Of a stretch of DNA of 64,000 nucleotides, positions 1 to 10,722 are shown piece by piece. The first letter of the stretch is position 1, and every line of letters starts with the position of its first letter. The stretch is from Enterobacter hormaechei ATCC 49162 (GTDB lineage: Bacteria > Pseudomonadota > Gammaproteobacteria > Enterobacterales > Enterobacteriaceae). The translations under genes and the position numbers were made by a program. The DNA lies in the NCBI RefSeq assembly GCF_001875655.1, contig NZ_MKEQ01000001.1, forward strand, positions 3,348,001 through 3,412,000, given 5' to 3'. Below the pieces are notes generated by a model that had not been told where the DNA came from, ran no database searches, and was given only the letters and a program-made list of their open reading frames with translations.

Positions 1-1621
1 GCCAGCGCACACTGCGGTGCAGCACCTTGCCCACGCCCGCTTCATAGCGCGCCGCATTGCGGTTGAACATGCGGTTAAACCAGCCAAAGAAGCCTTTTTG
101 ACCGTGGTGTTCGCCTTTATGCAGCGGTTTCAGCAGCGTCGCGCACAGGGCAGGGGTGAGGATCATCGCCACCAGTACGGAGAGCACCATCGCAGAGACG
201 ATGGTGATCGAGAACTGGCGATAAATCGCGCCCGTGGTGCCGCCAAAAAACGCCATCGGGATAAATACCGCCGACAGCACCATGGCGATACCGACCAGCG
301 CACCCTGAATTTGCCCCATCGATTTGCGCGTGGCCTCGCGGGGCGAAAGCCCTTCCTCGCTCATGATGCGTTCGACGTTTTCCACCACCACGATGGCATC
401 ATCCACCAGCAGGCCGATGGCGAGCACCATGGCGAACATGGTCAGGGTGTTGATGCTGTAACCAAAGGCATACAGCACCGCAAAGGTGCCCAGCAGCACC
501 ACCGGCACCGCAATGGTGGGGATCAGCGTGGCGCGGAAGTTTTGCAGGAACAGGTACATCACGAGGAATACCAGGGCGATGGCTTCGAGCAGGGTTTTCA
601 CCACATCTTCGATGGAGGCCTTAACGAACGAGGTGGTTTCGTAAGCGACTTTGTACTCCAGTCCGTGCGGGAAATAGTGGGACAGCTCATCCAGGCGGTC
701 CAGAACCCGTTGCGCGGTCGCCATTTCGTTAGCACCGGAGGCCAGTTTCACCCCCAGCCCGGAGGCGGCATTGCCGTTAAAGCGGCTCAGGTAGTCATAT
801 TTTTCCGCCCCCATTTCCACGGTCGCGACATCACCCAGACGCACTTCCGAACCGTCCTGATTCACGCGCAGCGTGATATTACGGAACTGTTCGGGCGTCT
901 GGAGCAGGGACTGGGAGTTAATGGTGGCGTTGAGCGCCTGGTTATCCACGGACGGCGTACCGCCCAGCTGTCCCACGGCAATCTGGGCGTTCTGCGACTC
1001 GATAGCGTCGGTGACGTCTTTGGCAGTCATCTGCACGCTGTTCAGCTTGTTGGGATCCAGCCAGATACGCATGGAATATTGCGAGCCGTAGGCGTCGATA
1101 TCACCCACGCCGTTAATACGGCTAAGCGGATCCTGAATATTACTGGCGACGTAGTCCGCGATGTCCTGCTTGTCCATCGAGCCATCGGTTGAGACAAACG
1201 CGATGGTCAGGATATTGGTGTCACCGGTTTTACGCACGGTCACCCCCTGGTTCTGCACCGCCTGAGGCAGTTTACGCAGGGCCGATTGCAGCTGGTTTTG
1301 CACCTGCTGCACCGCTTCATCCGGATCCGTGCCCGCCGTAAAGCTCAGGGTTACCGTCGCCTGGCCCGTGGCGCTGCTCTGCGAGGACATGTACATCAGG
1401 TTATCGAGACCGGTCATGTTCTGCTCGATAACCTGTGTGACGGTGTTTTCCAGCGTCTGTGCCGAGGCGCCAGGGTAGTTCGCCGTGATACGCACGTTAG
1501 GGGGCGCGAGGTCGGGGTATTGCTCAACAGGAAGTGATGCAATCGCCAGGACACCCGTCAGACACAACAGGATTGCAAGCACCCAGGCAAAAATGGGGCG
1601 ATCGATGAAAAAATTCGCCAT
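1..1621 (-). CDS. acrD: AcrD, RND multidrug efflux permease (partial, N-terminal half)
   Basis: Inner-membrane proton/drug antiporter of the RND family, which works with AcrA and TolC to export aminoglycosides and other amphiphilic drugs. Reading the minus strand from the ATG at 1621 gives [18 protein letters not shown], the classic HAE1-RND start, with the first membrane helix, then a periplasmic porter stretch ([20 protein letters not shown]). Further in come the helix segments [20 protein letters not shown] (the proton-relay DD pair) and the [14 protein letters not shown] region. About 540 of the roughly 1037 residues expected are present; the rest lies beyond the left edge. Assignment to AcrD rather than AcrB rests on the neighbouring narQ, the same gene pair as in E. 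coli. No frame break is visible. Confidence 0.93.
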   Translation of the reverse strand, partial: MANFFIDRPIFAWVLAILLCLTGVLAIASLPVEQYPDLAPPNVRITANYPGASAQTLENTVTQVIEQNMTGLDNLMYMSSQSSATGQATVTLSFTAGTDPDEAVQQVQNQLQSALRKLPQAVQNQGVTVRKTGDTNILTIAFVSTDGSMDKQDIADYVASNIQDPLSRINGVGDIDAYGSQYSMRIWLDPNKLNSVQMTAKDVTDAIESQNAQIAVGQLGGTPSVDNQALNATINSQSLLQTPEQFRNITLRVNQDGSEVRLGDVATVEMGAEKYDYLSRFNGNAASGLGVKLASGANEMATAQRVLDRLDELSHYFPHGLEYKVAYETTSFVKASIEDVVKTLLEAIALVFLVMYLFLQNFRATLIPTIAVPVVLLGTFAVLYAFGYSINTLTMFAMVLAIGLLVDDAIVVVENVERIMSEEGLSPREATRKSMGQIQGALVGIAMVLSAVFIPMAFFGGTTGAIYRQFSITIVSAMVLSVLVAMILTPALCATLLKPLHKGEHHGQKGFFGWFNRMFNRNAARYEAGVGKVLHRSVRW

Positions 1622-1692
1622 GAAAAAGTGACCTCATTATGCAGCACGTTGTTATTGTCTATTGTCCGCCTAACTTTAGCGGTAAGGCCCAG

Positions 1693-1741
<49 letters not shown>

Positions 1742-1762
1742 TTCAGCGCGCCTTCTTTCTCG

Positions 1763-3457
1763 CTATTTTTCAGCCTGCGCCGCAGGCGTCCGGAACGTCA
1801 CGCTGACCTGTGTCCCGCCCTGTGGCGGCTGAGAAAAGTGTAATGTCCCGCCGAGCCGTCCCGCGCGTTCGCGCATGATGTTCAGCCCGTAATGCCCCGG
1901 CGGTTCACTCGCCTCGCCAATACCAATACCGTTGTCGCGGATCGTAACCGTGTGTGTGCCGTCCGCGGTGGTGACGCAGCTGACCACGATCTCGCTGGCG
2001 TCGGCATGTTTAATCGCATTCAGTACCGCCTCACGCACAATCTGTAAGAGGTGCACCTGTTTTTGCGCGTCCAGCGCCAGCGACGAGAGACGGCAGTCGA
2101 GCACCAGCTTCGCGCGGGTCTGGCTTTGCAGTCCGTCGAGAGACTCCTGTAGCGCGGCAGGTAGATTGGCGTGATTGAGCGTCAGGCGGAAGGTGGTGAG
2201 CAGCTCGCGTAGCTGATGCCAGGCGTTATTCAGCTCGCGGGAGAAGTCCGTGATGATGGTCTGCGCCGGAGCATTGTCGCCCGGCACGGCATGCTTGAGC
2301 AGCGTAAGCTGAATGCGCAAATAGGAGAGCACCTGCGCCAGCGAATCATGCAGCTCGCGCGCGATGGTGGCGCGCTCCTCCATCAGCAGCAGTTGCTGAT
2401 AATGTTTCTGCGCCTGGTTGAAATAGAGCCCCCGGCCCAGCATCGTCGCCACGCTTTCCATGAGCGGCAGCGGAACATCGCCCGTCGTGCTCTGCCAGCG
2501 CAATTCACCGTACAGCGTGTCCTGCATTAACACCGGTAAGTTGTGCATTTTCTCGCCTGGCGATTCCTGTCCTTCGCACAGCTGCCAGTCGTCACTGGTG
2601 CGCAATTGCAGGTAATTCATCTGCGTATAGTCATGCACAATCTGCAAAATATGCCGGAAGCAGTGGCTGTCTATCTGCCCGGTATTCAGCGCCTGTGAGC
2701 ATTTGAACAGCATTTCGAGCTGCTGATGCGCTTCATTCAGGTGGCGGGTTTTTTCGGCAACGGAGTGCTCAAGGGAGCGATACAGAGTGTGCAATTCCGC
2801 CGACATGTGGTTGAAGGCGCGGGAAAGCTGGCCCAGTTCGTTGGGCAGCGCGGTATCCGGCGCGGGGGTGTCGAATTGCCCTTGTTCGATACGCTCGCTC
2901 GCCGCCACCAGATTATTCAGCGGCAGCACAACCTGACGTCGGATGCGCCGCAGGGTGAATACCGCCAGCAGCAAAATGCCCAGCCCGCCCGTCAGCGACA
3001 TGAAAATCACCAGCTGAATTTTATGTTCAGTGTAGTACTGAAGCGCCAGCACAAAGGCATCTATCCGGCCAACGAAATCCTCAATGTGGTGCTGATACCA
3101 CCCGGTATCGCCGCTGGCGATGCGTTTGTCCATCTCCTGCCAGCCAAGGTGCAGCTGCTGGTAACGCTGTTTGACGTCCTCGGGCACATACCAGCGGTTT
3201 AGCTTCTGCAACGCAGGCGCGCTCAGGGTTTTCTGCCAGACCGCGCGGTGCTGGGCCAGCGACGGGCTGGCGCGCTGCATTTCGTAGCCCAGGCGGTAGC
3301 TCTGCATGCGCAGCGAACCGGCGATGTTAATCGCCTCGGCGTCGCGCTGGCTGCTGGCGAGTGTCACCAGCGCAATGGCGCTGATCAGAACGGACAAGAC
3401 AATCATCGAAAAGAAAGCCCGAGCCAGGCTTCCCGATACGGGGCGTTTAACGGTCAC
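1763..3457 (-). CDS. narQ: NarQ, nitrate/nitrite sensor histidine kinase
   Basis: Membrane kinase that senses nitrate and nitrite in the periplasm and phosphorylates NarL and NarP. It has 564 residues, close to the 566 of E. coli NarQ. Visible in order: TM1 near residues 14-34; the nitrate-binding P-box just after it (RDAEAINIAGSLRMQSYRL); TM2 near 147-167 (IQLVIFMSLTGGLGILLLAV); a HAMP linker; a cysteine-containing central module; the H-box RELHDSLAQVLSYLR with the phosphorylated His; and a HATPase domain with EAVLNAIKHA and DNGIGIG. The HisKA_3-type H-box fits the NarX/NarQ family. It is divergent from aegA and upstream of acrD on the same strand, an arrangement shared with E. coli. Confidence 0.96.
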   Translation of the reverse strand: MTVKRPVSGSLARAFFSMIVLSVLISAIALVTLASSQRDAEAINIAGSLRMQSYRLGYEMQRASPSLAQHRAVWQKTLSAPALQKLNRWYVPEDVKQRYQQLHLGWQEMDKRIASGDTGWYQHHIEDFVGRIDAFVLALQYYTEHKIQLVIFMSLTGGLGILLLAVFTLRRIRRQVVLPLNNLVAASERIEQGQFDTPAPDTALPNELGQLSRAFNHMSAELHTLYRSLEHSVAEKTRHLNEAHQQLEMLFKCSQALNTGQIDSHCFRHILQIVHDYTQMNYLQLRTSDDWQLCEGQESPGEKMHNLPVLMQDTLYGELRWQSTTGDVPLPLMESVATMLGRGLYFNQAQKHYQQLLLMEERATIARELHDSLAQVLSYLRIQLTLLKHAVPGDNAPAQTIITDFSRELNNAWHQLRELLTTFRLTLNHANLPAALQESLDGLQSQTRAKLVLDCRLSSLALDAQKQVHLLQIVREAVLNAIKHADASEIVVSCVTTADGTHTVTIRDNGIGIGEASEPPGHYGLNIMRERAGRLGGTLHFSQPPQGGTQVSVTFRTPAAQAEK

Positions 3458-3609
3458 TCATCAGCTTCCTGAATTAAATTGATCTGCCACAGGTTCACTG
3501 GAAATAGTTCGTCTTCCTGGGCATTTGAACATTGCGTCGCCATGCCGCTGTGGGTAAATACGATAACAATAGAAAGAATAAGGTTATTGAACCAAAAACA
3601 GGTGTTGTT

Positions 3610-5586
3610 ATGAATCGTTTTATTATGGCCAATGCTCAGCAGTGTATCGGTTGTCGCGCCTGCGAAGTCGCCTGTGTGATGGCGCACAATGGGGAACAGC
3701 ACGTGCTGAGCGAGCGCCATTTTCATCCCCGCATTACGGTCCTTTCCTCTGGCTTGCGAAAAAGCCCAGTGACCTGCCACCACTGTGAAAACGCGCCCTG
3801 TGTGCAAAGCTGCCCGAACGGGGCCATCACGCAACACAGCGACAGCGTACAGGTCAATCAACAAAAATGCATTGGCTGTAAAGCCTGCGTGGTGGCCTGT
3901 CCGTTTGGCACGATGGACATGCTGGTCACCCCGCGGGAAAACGACAGCGTAAAGGCCTCGGCGCACAAATGCGACCTCTGTCTGGAAAGGCCGCAAGGCC
4001 CGGCCTGCGTGGAAAACTGCCCGGCGGAGGTGCTCACGCTCGCCACCCCGGCCGTACTGGATAACCTGGCTAAACAGCGCCGACAGCGCAGCGCAAGGCT
4101 GGACGCGCTGCCGTGGCACAGCGAGGCGACTCAGTCCGTACCGTCGCAAACCAAACGGCAGCAGATGCAAAACACCCCGGCGCGCGGTGAGCCGGATAAG
4201 CTCAGTCCTGAAGCGCGCGCCTGCCATTTTAACGAAATCTACCTGCCATTTCGCCCGGAACAGGCGCAGCGCGAAGCATCCCGTTGCCTGAAATGTGGCG
4301 AGCACAGCATTTGCGAGTGGACCTGTCCGCTGCATAACCACATTCCGCAGTGGATTGAGCGGGTCAGGGCGGGGGATATCACCGGTGCGGCTGAGCTTTC
4401 TCACCAGACCAACTGTTTACCGGAAATTACCGGCCGCGTCTGTCCCCAGGATCGATTATGTGAAGGCGCCTGCACCCTGCGTGATGCTTCTGGTGCCGTG
4501 ACCATCGGTAATATCGAACGGTATATCTCGGATCGGGCGCTGGCGATGGGCTGGACGCCAGACGTCAGCCACGTTACGCCGGTTGGTAAGCGTGTCGCCG
4601 TTATTGGTGCCGGTCCGGCAGGGCTGGCCTGCGCCGACGTGCTGGTGCGCAGCGGTGTAGGTGTGACGGTTTACGACCGCCACCCGGAAATCGGCGGATT
4701 GCTGACCTTCGGTATTCCGGCTTTCAAGCTGGATAAATCCCTGTTAGCGCGGCGCAGAGAGATATTCAGCGCGATGGGCATCCGCTTCGAGCTGAACTGC
4801 GAGGTGGGAAAAGACGTGTCGATGGCCCAACTGCAAAACGACTACGATGCCCTGTTTATCGGTGTCGGGACCTATCGTTCCATGAAAGCGGGTATCCCTC
4901 ACGAAGACGCCCCAGGCGTGTACGACGCGCTGCCGTTTTTAGTGGCGAACACGCGGAACGTGATGGGCCTTGAACCCGCCGCAGACGAGCCGTTTATCGA
5001 CACGCAGGGGTTAAGCGTGGTGGTGCTGGGCGGGGGGGATACGGCGATGGACTGCGTGCGCACCGCGCTGCGACATGGCGCGGCGAAAGTAACCTGCGCG
5101 TACCGGCGGGACGAGGCCAACATGCCCGGCTCAAAGAAAGAGGTCAAAAACGCCAAAGAAGAGGGGGCGGCGTTCGAATTTAATGTTCAGCCGATTGAGC
5201 TTACGCTGGATGCCAACGGCAAGGTCAACGGCATCCGGATGTTGCGCACCCGTCTGGGCGAGCCGGACGCGCAGGGGCGGCGTCGCCCTGTCCCGGTGGC
5301 GGGCAGCGAGTTTGTGATGCCAGCGGATGCGGTGATCATGGCGTTTGGGTTTAATCCGCACGCCATGCCGTGGCTTCAGGCGCAGGGCGTCGACACCGAC
5401 GACTGGGGGCGTATCAGGGCCTCCGTGGAGAGCCGTTATCGCTACCAGACCTCGAATCCGCAGATTTTTGCTGGCGGTGATGCGGTACGCGGTGCGGATC
5501 TGGTGGTCACCGCCATGGCAGAAGGGCGCCATGCCGCGCAGGGGATCATGGACTGGCTTGGCGTGCCGCCGCGCAGCATGCATTAA
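3610..5586 (+). CDS. aegA: AegA, iron-sulfur FAD/NAD(P) oxidoreductase (urate/formate-linked)
   Basis: Predicted cytoplasmic oxidoreductase of 658 residues, the size of E. coli AegA (659). In E. coli it takes part in formate-dependent anaerobic urate degradation. The first ~170 residues form a HycB/DMSO-reductase-type ferredoxin module with clustered CxxCxxCxxxC motifs (CIGCRACEVAC, CIGCKACVVAC, CDLC). The remainder resembles the small subunit of glutamate synthase (GltD): a cysteine-rich stretch, an FAD Rossmann motif (VAVIGAGPAGLACADVL) near 340 and an NAD(P) motif (VVVLGGGDTAMDC) near 480. The ATG at 3610 was chosen because MNRFIMANAQQCIGC matches the family start; the frame stays open upstream to 3532. 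Divergent narQ suggests anaerobic or nitrate-linked control, but I could not define an FNR site. Confidence 0.95.
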   Translation: MNRFIMANAQQCIGCRACEVACVMAHNGEQHVLSERHFHPRITVLSSGLRKSPVTCHHCENAPCVQSCPNGAITQHSDSVQVNQQKCIGCKACVVACPFGTMDMLVTPRENDSVKASAHKCDLCLERPQGPACVENCPAEVLTLATPAVLDNLAKQRRQRSARLDALPWHSEATQSVPSQTKRQQMQNTPARGEPDKLSPEARACHFNEIYLPFRPEQAQREASRCLKCGEHSICEWTCPLHNHIPQWIERVRAGDITGAAELSHQTNCLPEITGRVCPQDRLCEGACTLRDASGAVTIGNIERYISDRALAMGWTPDVSHVTPVGKRVAVIGAGPAGLACADVLVRSGVGVTVYDRHPEIGGLLTFGIPAFKLDKSLLARRREIFSAMGIRFELNCEVGKDVSMAQLQNDYDALFIGVGTYRSMKAGIPHEDAPGVYDALPFLVANTRNVMGLEPAADEPFIDTQGLSVVVLGGGDTAMDCVRTALRHGAAKVTCAYRRDEANMPGSKKEVKNAKEEGAAFEFNVQPIELTLDANGKVNGIRMLRTRLGEPDAQGRRRPVPVAGSEFVMPADAVIMAFGFNPHAMPWLQAQGVDTDDWGRIRASVESRYRYQTSNPQIFAGGDAVRGADLVVTAMAEGRHAAQGIMDWLGVPPRSMH

Positions 5587-5653
5587 CGCAGACGGGCGAC
5601 AAAGCGGGCATCACGGCGTAGTATAAACAGACTCATTTTGCCGTGGAGCCCGT

Positions 5654-6244
5654 ATGTCCCTGAACATTACCGTTATTAAAGACAAAATCCTTTCTGAAAA
5701 TTACTTTGTCCTGCGTAACATCACTTACGATCTGACCCGTAAGAACGGGGATGTCATTCGCCACAAACGCGAAGTCTACGACCGGGGCAATGGCGCAACG
5801 ATTCTGCTCTATAACCGTGAAAAGCAAAGCGTGGTGCTGATCCGCCAGTTTCGGATCGCAACATGGGTCAATGGCAACGCGGACGGGCGTCTGATTGAAT
5901 CCTGTGCCGGTCTGCTTGATGACGATGAGCCGGAAGTGTGTATCCGCAAAGAGGCCATTGAGGAGACGGGCTTTGAAGTGGGGGCGGTGCAGAAAGTCTT
6001 TGAGCTATATATGTCCCCTGGCGGCGTCACCGAGCTGGTCCACTTCTTCGTTGCGGAATACACCGATGCCCAGCGCACGCACCGGGGCGGCGGCGTGGAT
6101 GATGAAGACATCGAAGTGCTGGAGATGCCTTTCGCCCAGGCTGTCGACATGGTGAAACGCGGCGAGATCCGCGACGGTAAAGCGGTGATCCTGTTGCAAT
6201 ATCTGCAAACCAGCGGCCTGATGAACGCTGCGGCGGTAGCGTGA
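5654..6244 (+). CDS. nudK: NudK, GDP-mannose pyrophosphatase (Nudix hydrolase)
   Basis: Hydrolyses GDP-mannose and related GDP-sugars to GMP plus sugar-1-phosphate. The 196-residue protein carries a full Nudix box (GX5EX7REUXEEXGU) near residues 86-108, ending [13 protein letters not shown] as KEAIEETGF with the metal-binding glutamates in place. Flanking blocks such as [20 protein letters not shown] and [15 protein letters not shown] are NudK signatures. E. coli NudK has 191 residues, so this one is slightly longer at the C-terminus (NAAAVA). It follows aegA by 67 bases on the same strand, as in E. coli. The ATG at 5654 is preceded by a weak GGAG-like element. Confidence 0.95.
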   Translation: MSLNITVIKDKILSENYFVLRNITYDLTRKNGDVIRHKREVYDRGNGATILLYNREKQSVVLIRQFRIATWVNGNADGRLIESCAGLLDDDEPEVCIRKEAIEETGFEVGAVQKVFELYMSPGGVTELVHFFVAEYTDAQRTHRGGGVDDEDIEVLEMPFAQAVDMVKRGEIRDGKAVILLQYLQTSGLMNAAAVA

Positions 6245-6353
6245 TAAGTTGTATTTCAGATAAATCTATCCGATAAATCCGATTGAGCCAGCCCGCCCAG
6301 GGCACGAAGATACGCCCCAGATTGACCTATTCGTTTCCGGGGCTGTGCCATTC

Positions 6354-7397
6354 ATGCGCTACTGCGTTTTTCTTCTCTTCTTCATTTGCGTGCTTCCCGC
6401 GCCTTTGGTGTGGGCTGCGCCTGCGCAGCAGTCTTTTTCAGACTGGCAGGTGACCTGCAACAACCAGAATTTCTGCGTAGCGCGGAATACCGGCGAACAT
6501 CGCGGACTGGTCATGACGCTGAGCCGTAGTGCGGGGGCAAAAACGGACGCCAGCCTGCGTATCGATCTCGGTGGGCTTTCAGCGCCTCCGGTGAAAGAGC
6601 CTGATATCGCCCCGCGCCTGCTGCTCGACAATGCGCCGCTTAAACTCACGTCGCAACACTGGCAGTTAACCCCCTGGCATCTTAAGACAGACGATACGGG
6701 CACCATCACTACGTTTCTGAAAACCATTCAGGAAGGGCAGGCGCTGACCCTGCGCGGGGGGAAACAGACGATCTCCCTGGCCGGTCTGAAAGCTGCACTG
6801 CTGTTTATCGACGCCCAGCAAAAACGCGTCGGAAGTGAAACGGCATGGATCAAAAAAGGGGATAGTCCACCGCTGAGCGTGCCGCCTGCGCCGGCATTAA
6901 AAAAGGTGGCGGTGGTGAACCCGACGCCAACGCCGCTGACGCATAACGAACTCAACGATCTGCTGGATTACGGTACCTGGCGCATGAACCACAGCCAGTG
7001 CTCGCTCGATCCGAACCGGCGTGAGGTGCGCGTGACCGCGTTGACCGATGACAAAGCGCTGATGATCATCAGCTGTGAGGCGGGGGCGTACAACACCGTC
7101 GACCTGGCGTGGCTGGTGTCGCGTAAAAAACCCTTTGCGGCCAGGAGCGTGAGATTGCGCCTGCCGTTTACCCCGTCCAGCCAGAGTAGCGACATGGAGC
7201 TGATGAATGCCAGCTTCGATGAAAAAACGCGCGAGCTGACCACGCTGGCGCTGGGACGCGGGATTGGCGACTGCGGGATCCAGACCCGCTGGCGTTTTAA
7301 CGGTCAGCGTTTCCGCCTGGTGCGCTACGCGGAAGAGCCAAGCTGCGATAACTGGAATGGGCCAGATGCCTGGCCCACGCTGTGGATCACAAGGTAG
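6354..7397 (+). CDS. ypfG: YpfG, DUF1176 secreted protein
   Basis: Protein of unknown function in the DUF1176 family. It starts with a clear signal peptide (MRYCVFLLFFICVLPAPLVW, cleavage probably after the following Ala), so it should be periplasmic. The mature part has two similar halves in layout, each with paired cysteines (CNNQNFC near 30 and CSLD / CGIQ / CDNW later), typical of this family. The ATG at 6354 is chosen because the signal peptide begins there; an in-frame GTG at 6345 is an alternative that adds three residues. It lies 109 bases after nudK and is followed at once by a REP-type element. Position between nudK and tktB matches ypfG in E. coli. Confidence 0.87.
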   Translation: MRYCVFLLFFICVLPAPLVWAAPAQQSFSDWQVTCNNQNFCVARNTGEHRGLVMTLSRSAGAKTDASLRIDLGGLSAPPVKEPDIAPRLLLDNAPLKLTSQHWQLTPWHLKTDDTGTITTFLKTIQEGQALTLRGGKQTISLAGLKAALLFIDAQQKRVGSETAWIKKGDSPPLSVPPAPALKKVAVVNPTPTPLTHNELNDLLDYGTWRMNHSQCSLDPNRREVRVTALTDDKALMIISCEAGAYNTVDLAWLVSRKKPFAARSVRLRLPFTPSSQSSDMELMNASFDEKTRELTTLALGRGIGDCGIQTRWRFNGQRFRLVRYAEEPSCDNWNGPDAWPTLWITR

Positions 7398-7400
7398 GGT

Positions 7401-7468
7401 TTTGCCGGGTGGCGGCTTACAACACCTCAAACCGTAGGCCCGGTAAGGCGAAGCCGCCACCGGGCACG
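7401..7468. repeat. REP/BIME-type palindrome between ypfG and tktB
   Basis: Two inverted REP-like units. GCCGGGTGGCGGCTT at 7404-7418 faces AAGCCGCCACCGGGC at 7451-7465 (14 of 15 complementary), with the REP-associated GTAGGCCCGG block between. It sits between two convergent genes and probably serves as their 3' end stabiliser or terminator. Confidence 0.85.
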
Positions 7469-7477
7469 AAGACTGCA

Positions 7478-9466
7478 CTACAGCACGCTCAGCGCCTTCT
7501 CCACCACGTTCTCAACGGTAAAGCCGAAATACGGGAACAGCTTGTCGGCCGGGGCGGATTCACCGTAACCCTTCATGCCGACAATCGCCCCTTTCAGCCC
7601 GACGTATTTGTACCAGTAGTCAGCGATGCCTGCCTCAACCGCCACGCGCGCCGCGACGTTTGAAGGCAGCACCGATTCGCGGTACGTCTCATCCTGCGCA
7701 TCAAAGATATCCGTTGAAGGCAGGGAAACCACGCGCACCGCGTGACCTTCGGCGGTCAGTTTCTCCGCCGCTTTCACCGTGATTTCCACCTCGGAACCGG
7801 TGGCAATCAGGATCACGTCCGGCTTGCCGCCGCTGTCTTTCAGGATGTACCCGCCGCGGGCGATATTTTTCACCTGCTCCGGCGTGCGCTCGATCTGCGC
7901 CAGATTCTGGCGCGACAGGATCAGCGCCGTGGGGCCATTATGACGCTCTACGGCCAGCTTCCAGCCCACCGCCGCTTCAACCTGATCGCACGGACGCCAG
8001 GTGCTGAAGTTAGGCGTTAAGCGCAGGCTCGCCAGCTGCTCTACCGCCTGGTGCGTCGGGCCATCTTCACCCAGCCCGATGGAGTCGTGGGTGTACACCA
8101 TGATCTGCCGCGCTTTCATCAGGGCCGCCATACGCGCCGCGTTACGGGCATACTCGACAAACATCAGGAAGGTGGCGGTGTACGGCACGAAGCCGCCGTG
8201 GTGGGCGATGCCGTTAGCAATGGCGGTCATCCCGAACTCGCGCACGCCATAGTGGATGTAGTTCCCGGCAATGTCCTCCTTCAGGGATTTAGAGCCGGAC
8301 CAGATGGTGAGGTTACTTGGCGCCAGATCCGCCGAGCCGCCCAGCAGTTCGGGCAGGACAGGGCCAATCGCGTTCAGGGTATTTTGTGACGCCTTACGGG
8401 TGGCGATTTTCGCCGGGTTGGATTGCAGGTTTTCAATCAGCGCCTGGGTTTTCTCTTCCCAGTCTTCCGGCAGGCCGCCGCTCATGCGGCGGGAAAACTC
8501 GGCCGCCAGCTCCGGGTACGCTTTTTTGTAGGCGGCAAACTTCTCGTTCCAGGCCTGCTGCGCTTTTTCACCTGTTTCACGGGCATCCCAGGCCTTGTAG
8601 ATCTCTTTTGGGATCTCAAAGGCCGGGTGTTTCCAGCCCAGTTTCTGGCGGGTCAGCGCCACTTCCTCTTCACCCAGCGCCGCGCCGTGCGCCTCTTCTT
8701 TGCCCGCTTTGTTCGGCGAGCCGAAGCCGATGGTGGTGCGGCAGATGATCAGGGACGGTTTGTCCTTCACGCTCTGCGCTTCCTGAATCGCTTTTTTCAC
8801 CGCCTCAGGATCGTGACCGTCGATCTCGTGCACCACGTGCCAGTGGTAGGCTTCAAAGCGTTTCGCCGTGTCGTCGGTAAACCAGCCCTCGATTTCCCCG
8901 TCAATGGAGATGCCGTTGTGATCGTAGAAGCCAATCAGCTTACCCAGCCCCAGCGTGCCCGCCAGAGAACAAACCTCGTGGGAGATCCCCTCCATCAGAC
9001 AGCCGTCACCCATAAAGACATAGGTGTAGTGATCGACAATCTCGTGGTCGGGCTGGTTGAACTGCGCGGCCAGCGTACGCTCGGCAATCGCCAGGCCGAC
9101 GGCATTCGCCAGCCCCTGACCCAGCGGGCCGGTGGTGGTTTCAACGCCCGGCGTGTAGCCGATCTCCGGGTGGCCCGGCGTTTTAGAGTGCAGCTGGCGG
9201 AAGTTTTTTAACTCCTCAAGCGGCAGGTCGTAACCGGAAAGGTGCAGCAGGCTGTAGAGCAGCATCGAGGCGTGACCGTTGGAAAGAATAAAACGGTCGC
9301 GGTCGTACCAGGTCGGATCGGTTGGGTTGTGCTTCAGGAAGTCGTTCCACAGCACCTCGGCGATATCAGCCATACCCATGGGGGCGCCAGGGTGGCCGGA
9401 ATTGGCTTTTTGTACGGCATCCATGCTAAGGGCGCGAATGGCGTTGGCGAGCTCTTTACGGGACAT
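7478..9466 (-). CDS. tktB: TktB, transketolase 2
   Basis: Thiamine-diphosphate enzyme that moves two-carbon ketol units between sugar phosphates in the non-oxidative pentose phosphate pathway. The 662-residue product has the substrate-binding HxGAPMG region ([18 protein letters not shown]), the ThDP motif opening GDGCLMEG near 154, the conserved [12 protein letters not shown] with the catalytic Glu, and a C-terminal domain with [14 protein letters not shown]. It ends a few residues earlier than E. coli TktB (667). Pairing with talA 19 bases upstream identifies it as the TktB rather than the TktA paralogue. In E. coli the talA-tktB pair is RpoS-controlled; no promoter is evident between the two genes here. 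Confidence 0.96.
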   Translation of the reverse strand: MSRKELANAIRALSMDAVQKANSGHPGAPMGMADIAEVLWNDFLKHNPTDPTWYDRDRFILSNGHASMLLYSLLHLSGYDLPLEELKNFRQLHSKTPGHPEIGYTPGVETTTGPLGQGLANAVGLAIAERTLAAQFNQPDHEIVDHYTYVFMGDGCLMEGISHEVCSLAGTLGLGKLIGFYDHNGISIDGEIEGWFTDDTAKRFEAYHWHVVHEIDGHDPEAVKKAIQEAQSVKDKPSLIICRTTIGFGSPNKAGKEEAHGAALGEEEVALTRQKLGWKHPAFEIPKEIYKAWDARETGEKAQQAWNEKFAAYKKAYPELAAEFSRRMSGGLPEDWEEKTQALIENLQSNPAKIATRKASQNTLNAIGPVLPELLGGSADLAPSNLTIWSGSKSLKEDIAGNYIHYGVREFGMTAIANGIAHHGGFVPYTATFLMFVEYARNAARMAALMKARQIMVYTHDSIGLGEDGPTHQAVEQLASLRLTPNFSTWRPCDQVEAAVGWKLAVERHNGPTALILSRQNLAQIERTPEQVKNIARGGYILKDSGGKPDVILIATGSEVEITVKAAEKLTAEGHAVRVVSLPSTDIFDAQDETYRESVLPSNVAARVAVEAGIADYWYKYVGLKGAIVGMKGYGESAPADKLFPYFGFTVENVVEKALSVL

Positions 9467-9485
9467 AGTTCACTCCGTGGCAAGG

Positions 9486-10436
9486 TTAAAGTTTAGCGGC
9501 GAGAAGATCTTCGAGTTTGCGCTGGTCGACGGCGAACTGACGGATGCCGTCCGCCAGTTTTTCCACGGCCATGGGGTCCTGATTGTGCTCCCAGCGGAAT
9601 TCCGCTTCGGTCATGGCTTTCGGTTTTGGCAGGACGGTGGAGGTCGGCACCAGCTTGCGGATCACCGTCTCTTCACTCTCCTGAAGCTTTTTCAGCAGGT
9701 CAGGGGAGATGGTCAGACGGTCGCAGCCCGCGAGCGCCAGGATCTGCTCGGTGCGGCGGAAGCTGGCCCCCATCACAATGGTCTCGTAGCGGTGCTGCTT
9801 GTAATAATCGTAGATATTACGCACTGATTTCACGCCGGGATCTTCGTCCACCACATACGGATCCATCGGCTGTTTCGCCTGATACCAGTCGTAGATACGC
9901 CCGACAAACGGTGAAATCAGGAACACGCCCGCTTCGGCGCAGGCACGGGCCTGAGCAAAGGAGAAAAGCAGCGTCAGGTTGCAGTGGATCCCCTCTTTCT
10001 CCAGCACTTCCGCCGCGCGGATGCCTTCCCAGGTAGACGCGAGCTTAATCAGAATGCGTGATTTATCGATCCCCTGCTCCTGGTAGAGTTCCACCAGGCG
10101 GCGAGCCTTGTTAATGCTCTTTTCCTGGTCGAATGAGAGGCGGGCATCCACTTCGGTGGAGACGCGTCCCGGTATGCTTTTAAGAATTTCCGCACCGATA
10201 TTGACCGCCAGCTTGTCGCTGGCCTCGGCGACCTGCTGCTCCTGCGTTTTCCCGCGCTTTTTGCCATAGGCAAGGGCGTCATCAATCAGATGACTAAAGT
10301 GCGCAAGACCAGCCGCCTTCAGCAGCAGCGAGGGGTTGGTGGTCGCGTCTTCCGGCTGGTAGTGACGAATCGACTCGATGTCGCCGCTGTCTGCAACCAC
10401 GGTGGTAAATTGTTTGATGCCGTCTAGCTGGTTCAT
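9486..10436 (-). CDS. talA: TalA, transaldolase A
   Basis: Transfers dihydroxyacetone units between sedoheptulose-7-phosphate and glyceraldehyde-3-phosphate. The protein has 316 residues, exactly the E. coli TalA length. The Schiff-base lysine lies in [20 protein letters not shown] near residue 131. The N-terminal signature [11 protein letters not shown] and the barrel segment [12 protein letters not shown] are both present. It is the first gene of a two-gene unit with tktB, 19 bases apart. The ATG at 10436 has a good ribosome site (AAGGAGT) on the minus strand. E. coli TalA is the stationary-phase isozyme, while TalB is encoded elsewhere. Confidence 0.96.
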   Translation of the reverse strand: MNQLDGIKQFTTVVADSGDIESIRHYQPEDATTNPSLLLKAAGLAHFSHLIDDALAYGKKRGKTQEQQVAEASDKLAVNIGAEILKSIPGRVSTEVDARLSFDQEKSINKARRLVELYQEQGIDKSRILIKLASTWEGIRAAEVLEKEGIHCNLTLLFSFAQARACAEAGVFLISPFVGRIYDWYQAKQPMDPYVVDEDPGVKSVRNIYDYYKQHRYETIVMGASFRRTEQILALAGCDRLTISPDLLKKLQESEETVIRKLVPTSTVLPKPKAMTEAEFRWEHNQDPMAVEKLADGIRQFAVDQRKLEDLLAAKL

Positions 10437-10722
10437 AATTACTCCTTGGAAATAAAAGAGTTAGTCGAGTGCGTTAGGTCACACTTCTGAGAAAATCATG
10501 ATGGACTTAACAAAAAAGCATAGCAGACGGGGGAGGCATTGCCCCCTGAGACGGGTAACATGGTTGTTATAAATTGATAACAATTTTTATTCTGCAATGG
10601 TGAGAGTTTGGCAGCCTTCAAAGTTTAGGAGCCTGCCTGCGGCGATACTATGCGGCACACCAGGGTGTGCATAGGAACGTCAACATCACCCTTTTTGACC
10701 GAAACGTGAAAGGAATAACAAG

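Noticed and set aside
17..1192. 391-codon open frame on the plus strand
   Set aside because: It is antisense to acrD. The translation is rich in His/Arg/Gln with no known fold, as expected of the mirror frame of a GC-rich gene.
3532..3609. Longer aegA start at 3532
   Set aside because: It adds 26 basic residues absent from the family and lies in the narQ-aegA promoter gap.
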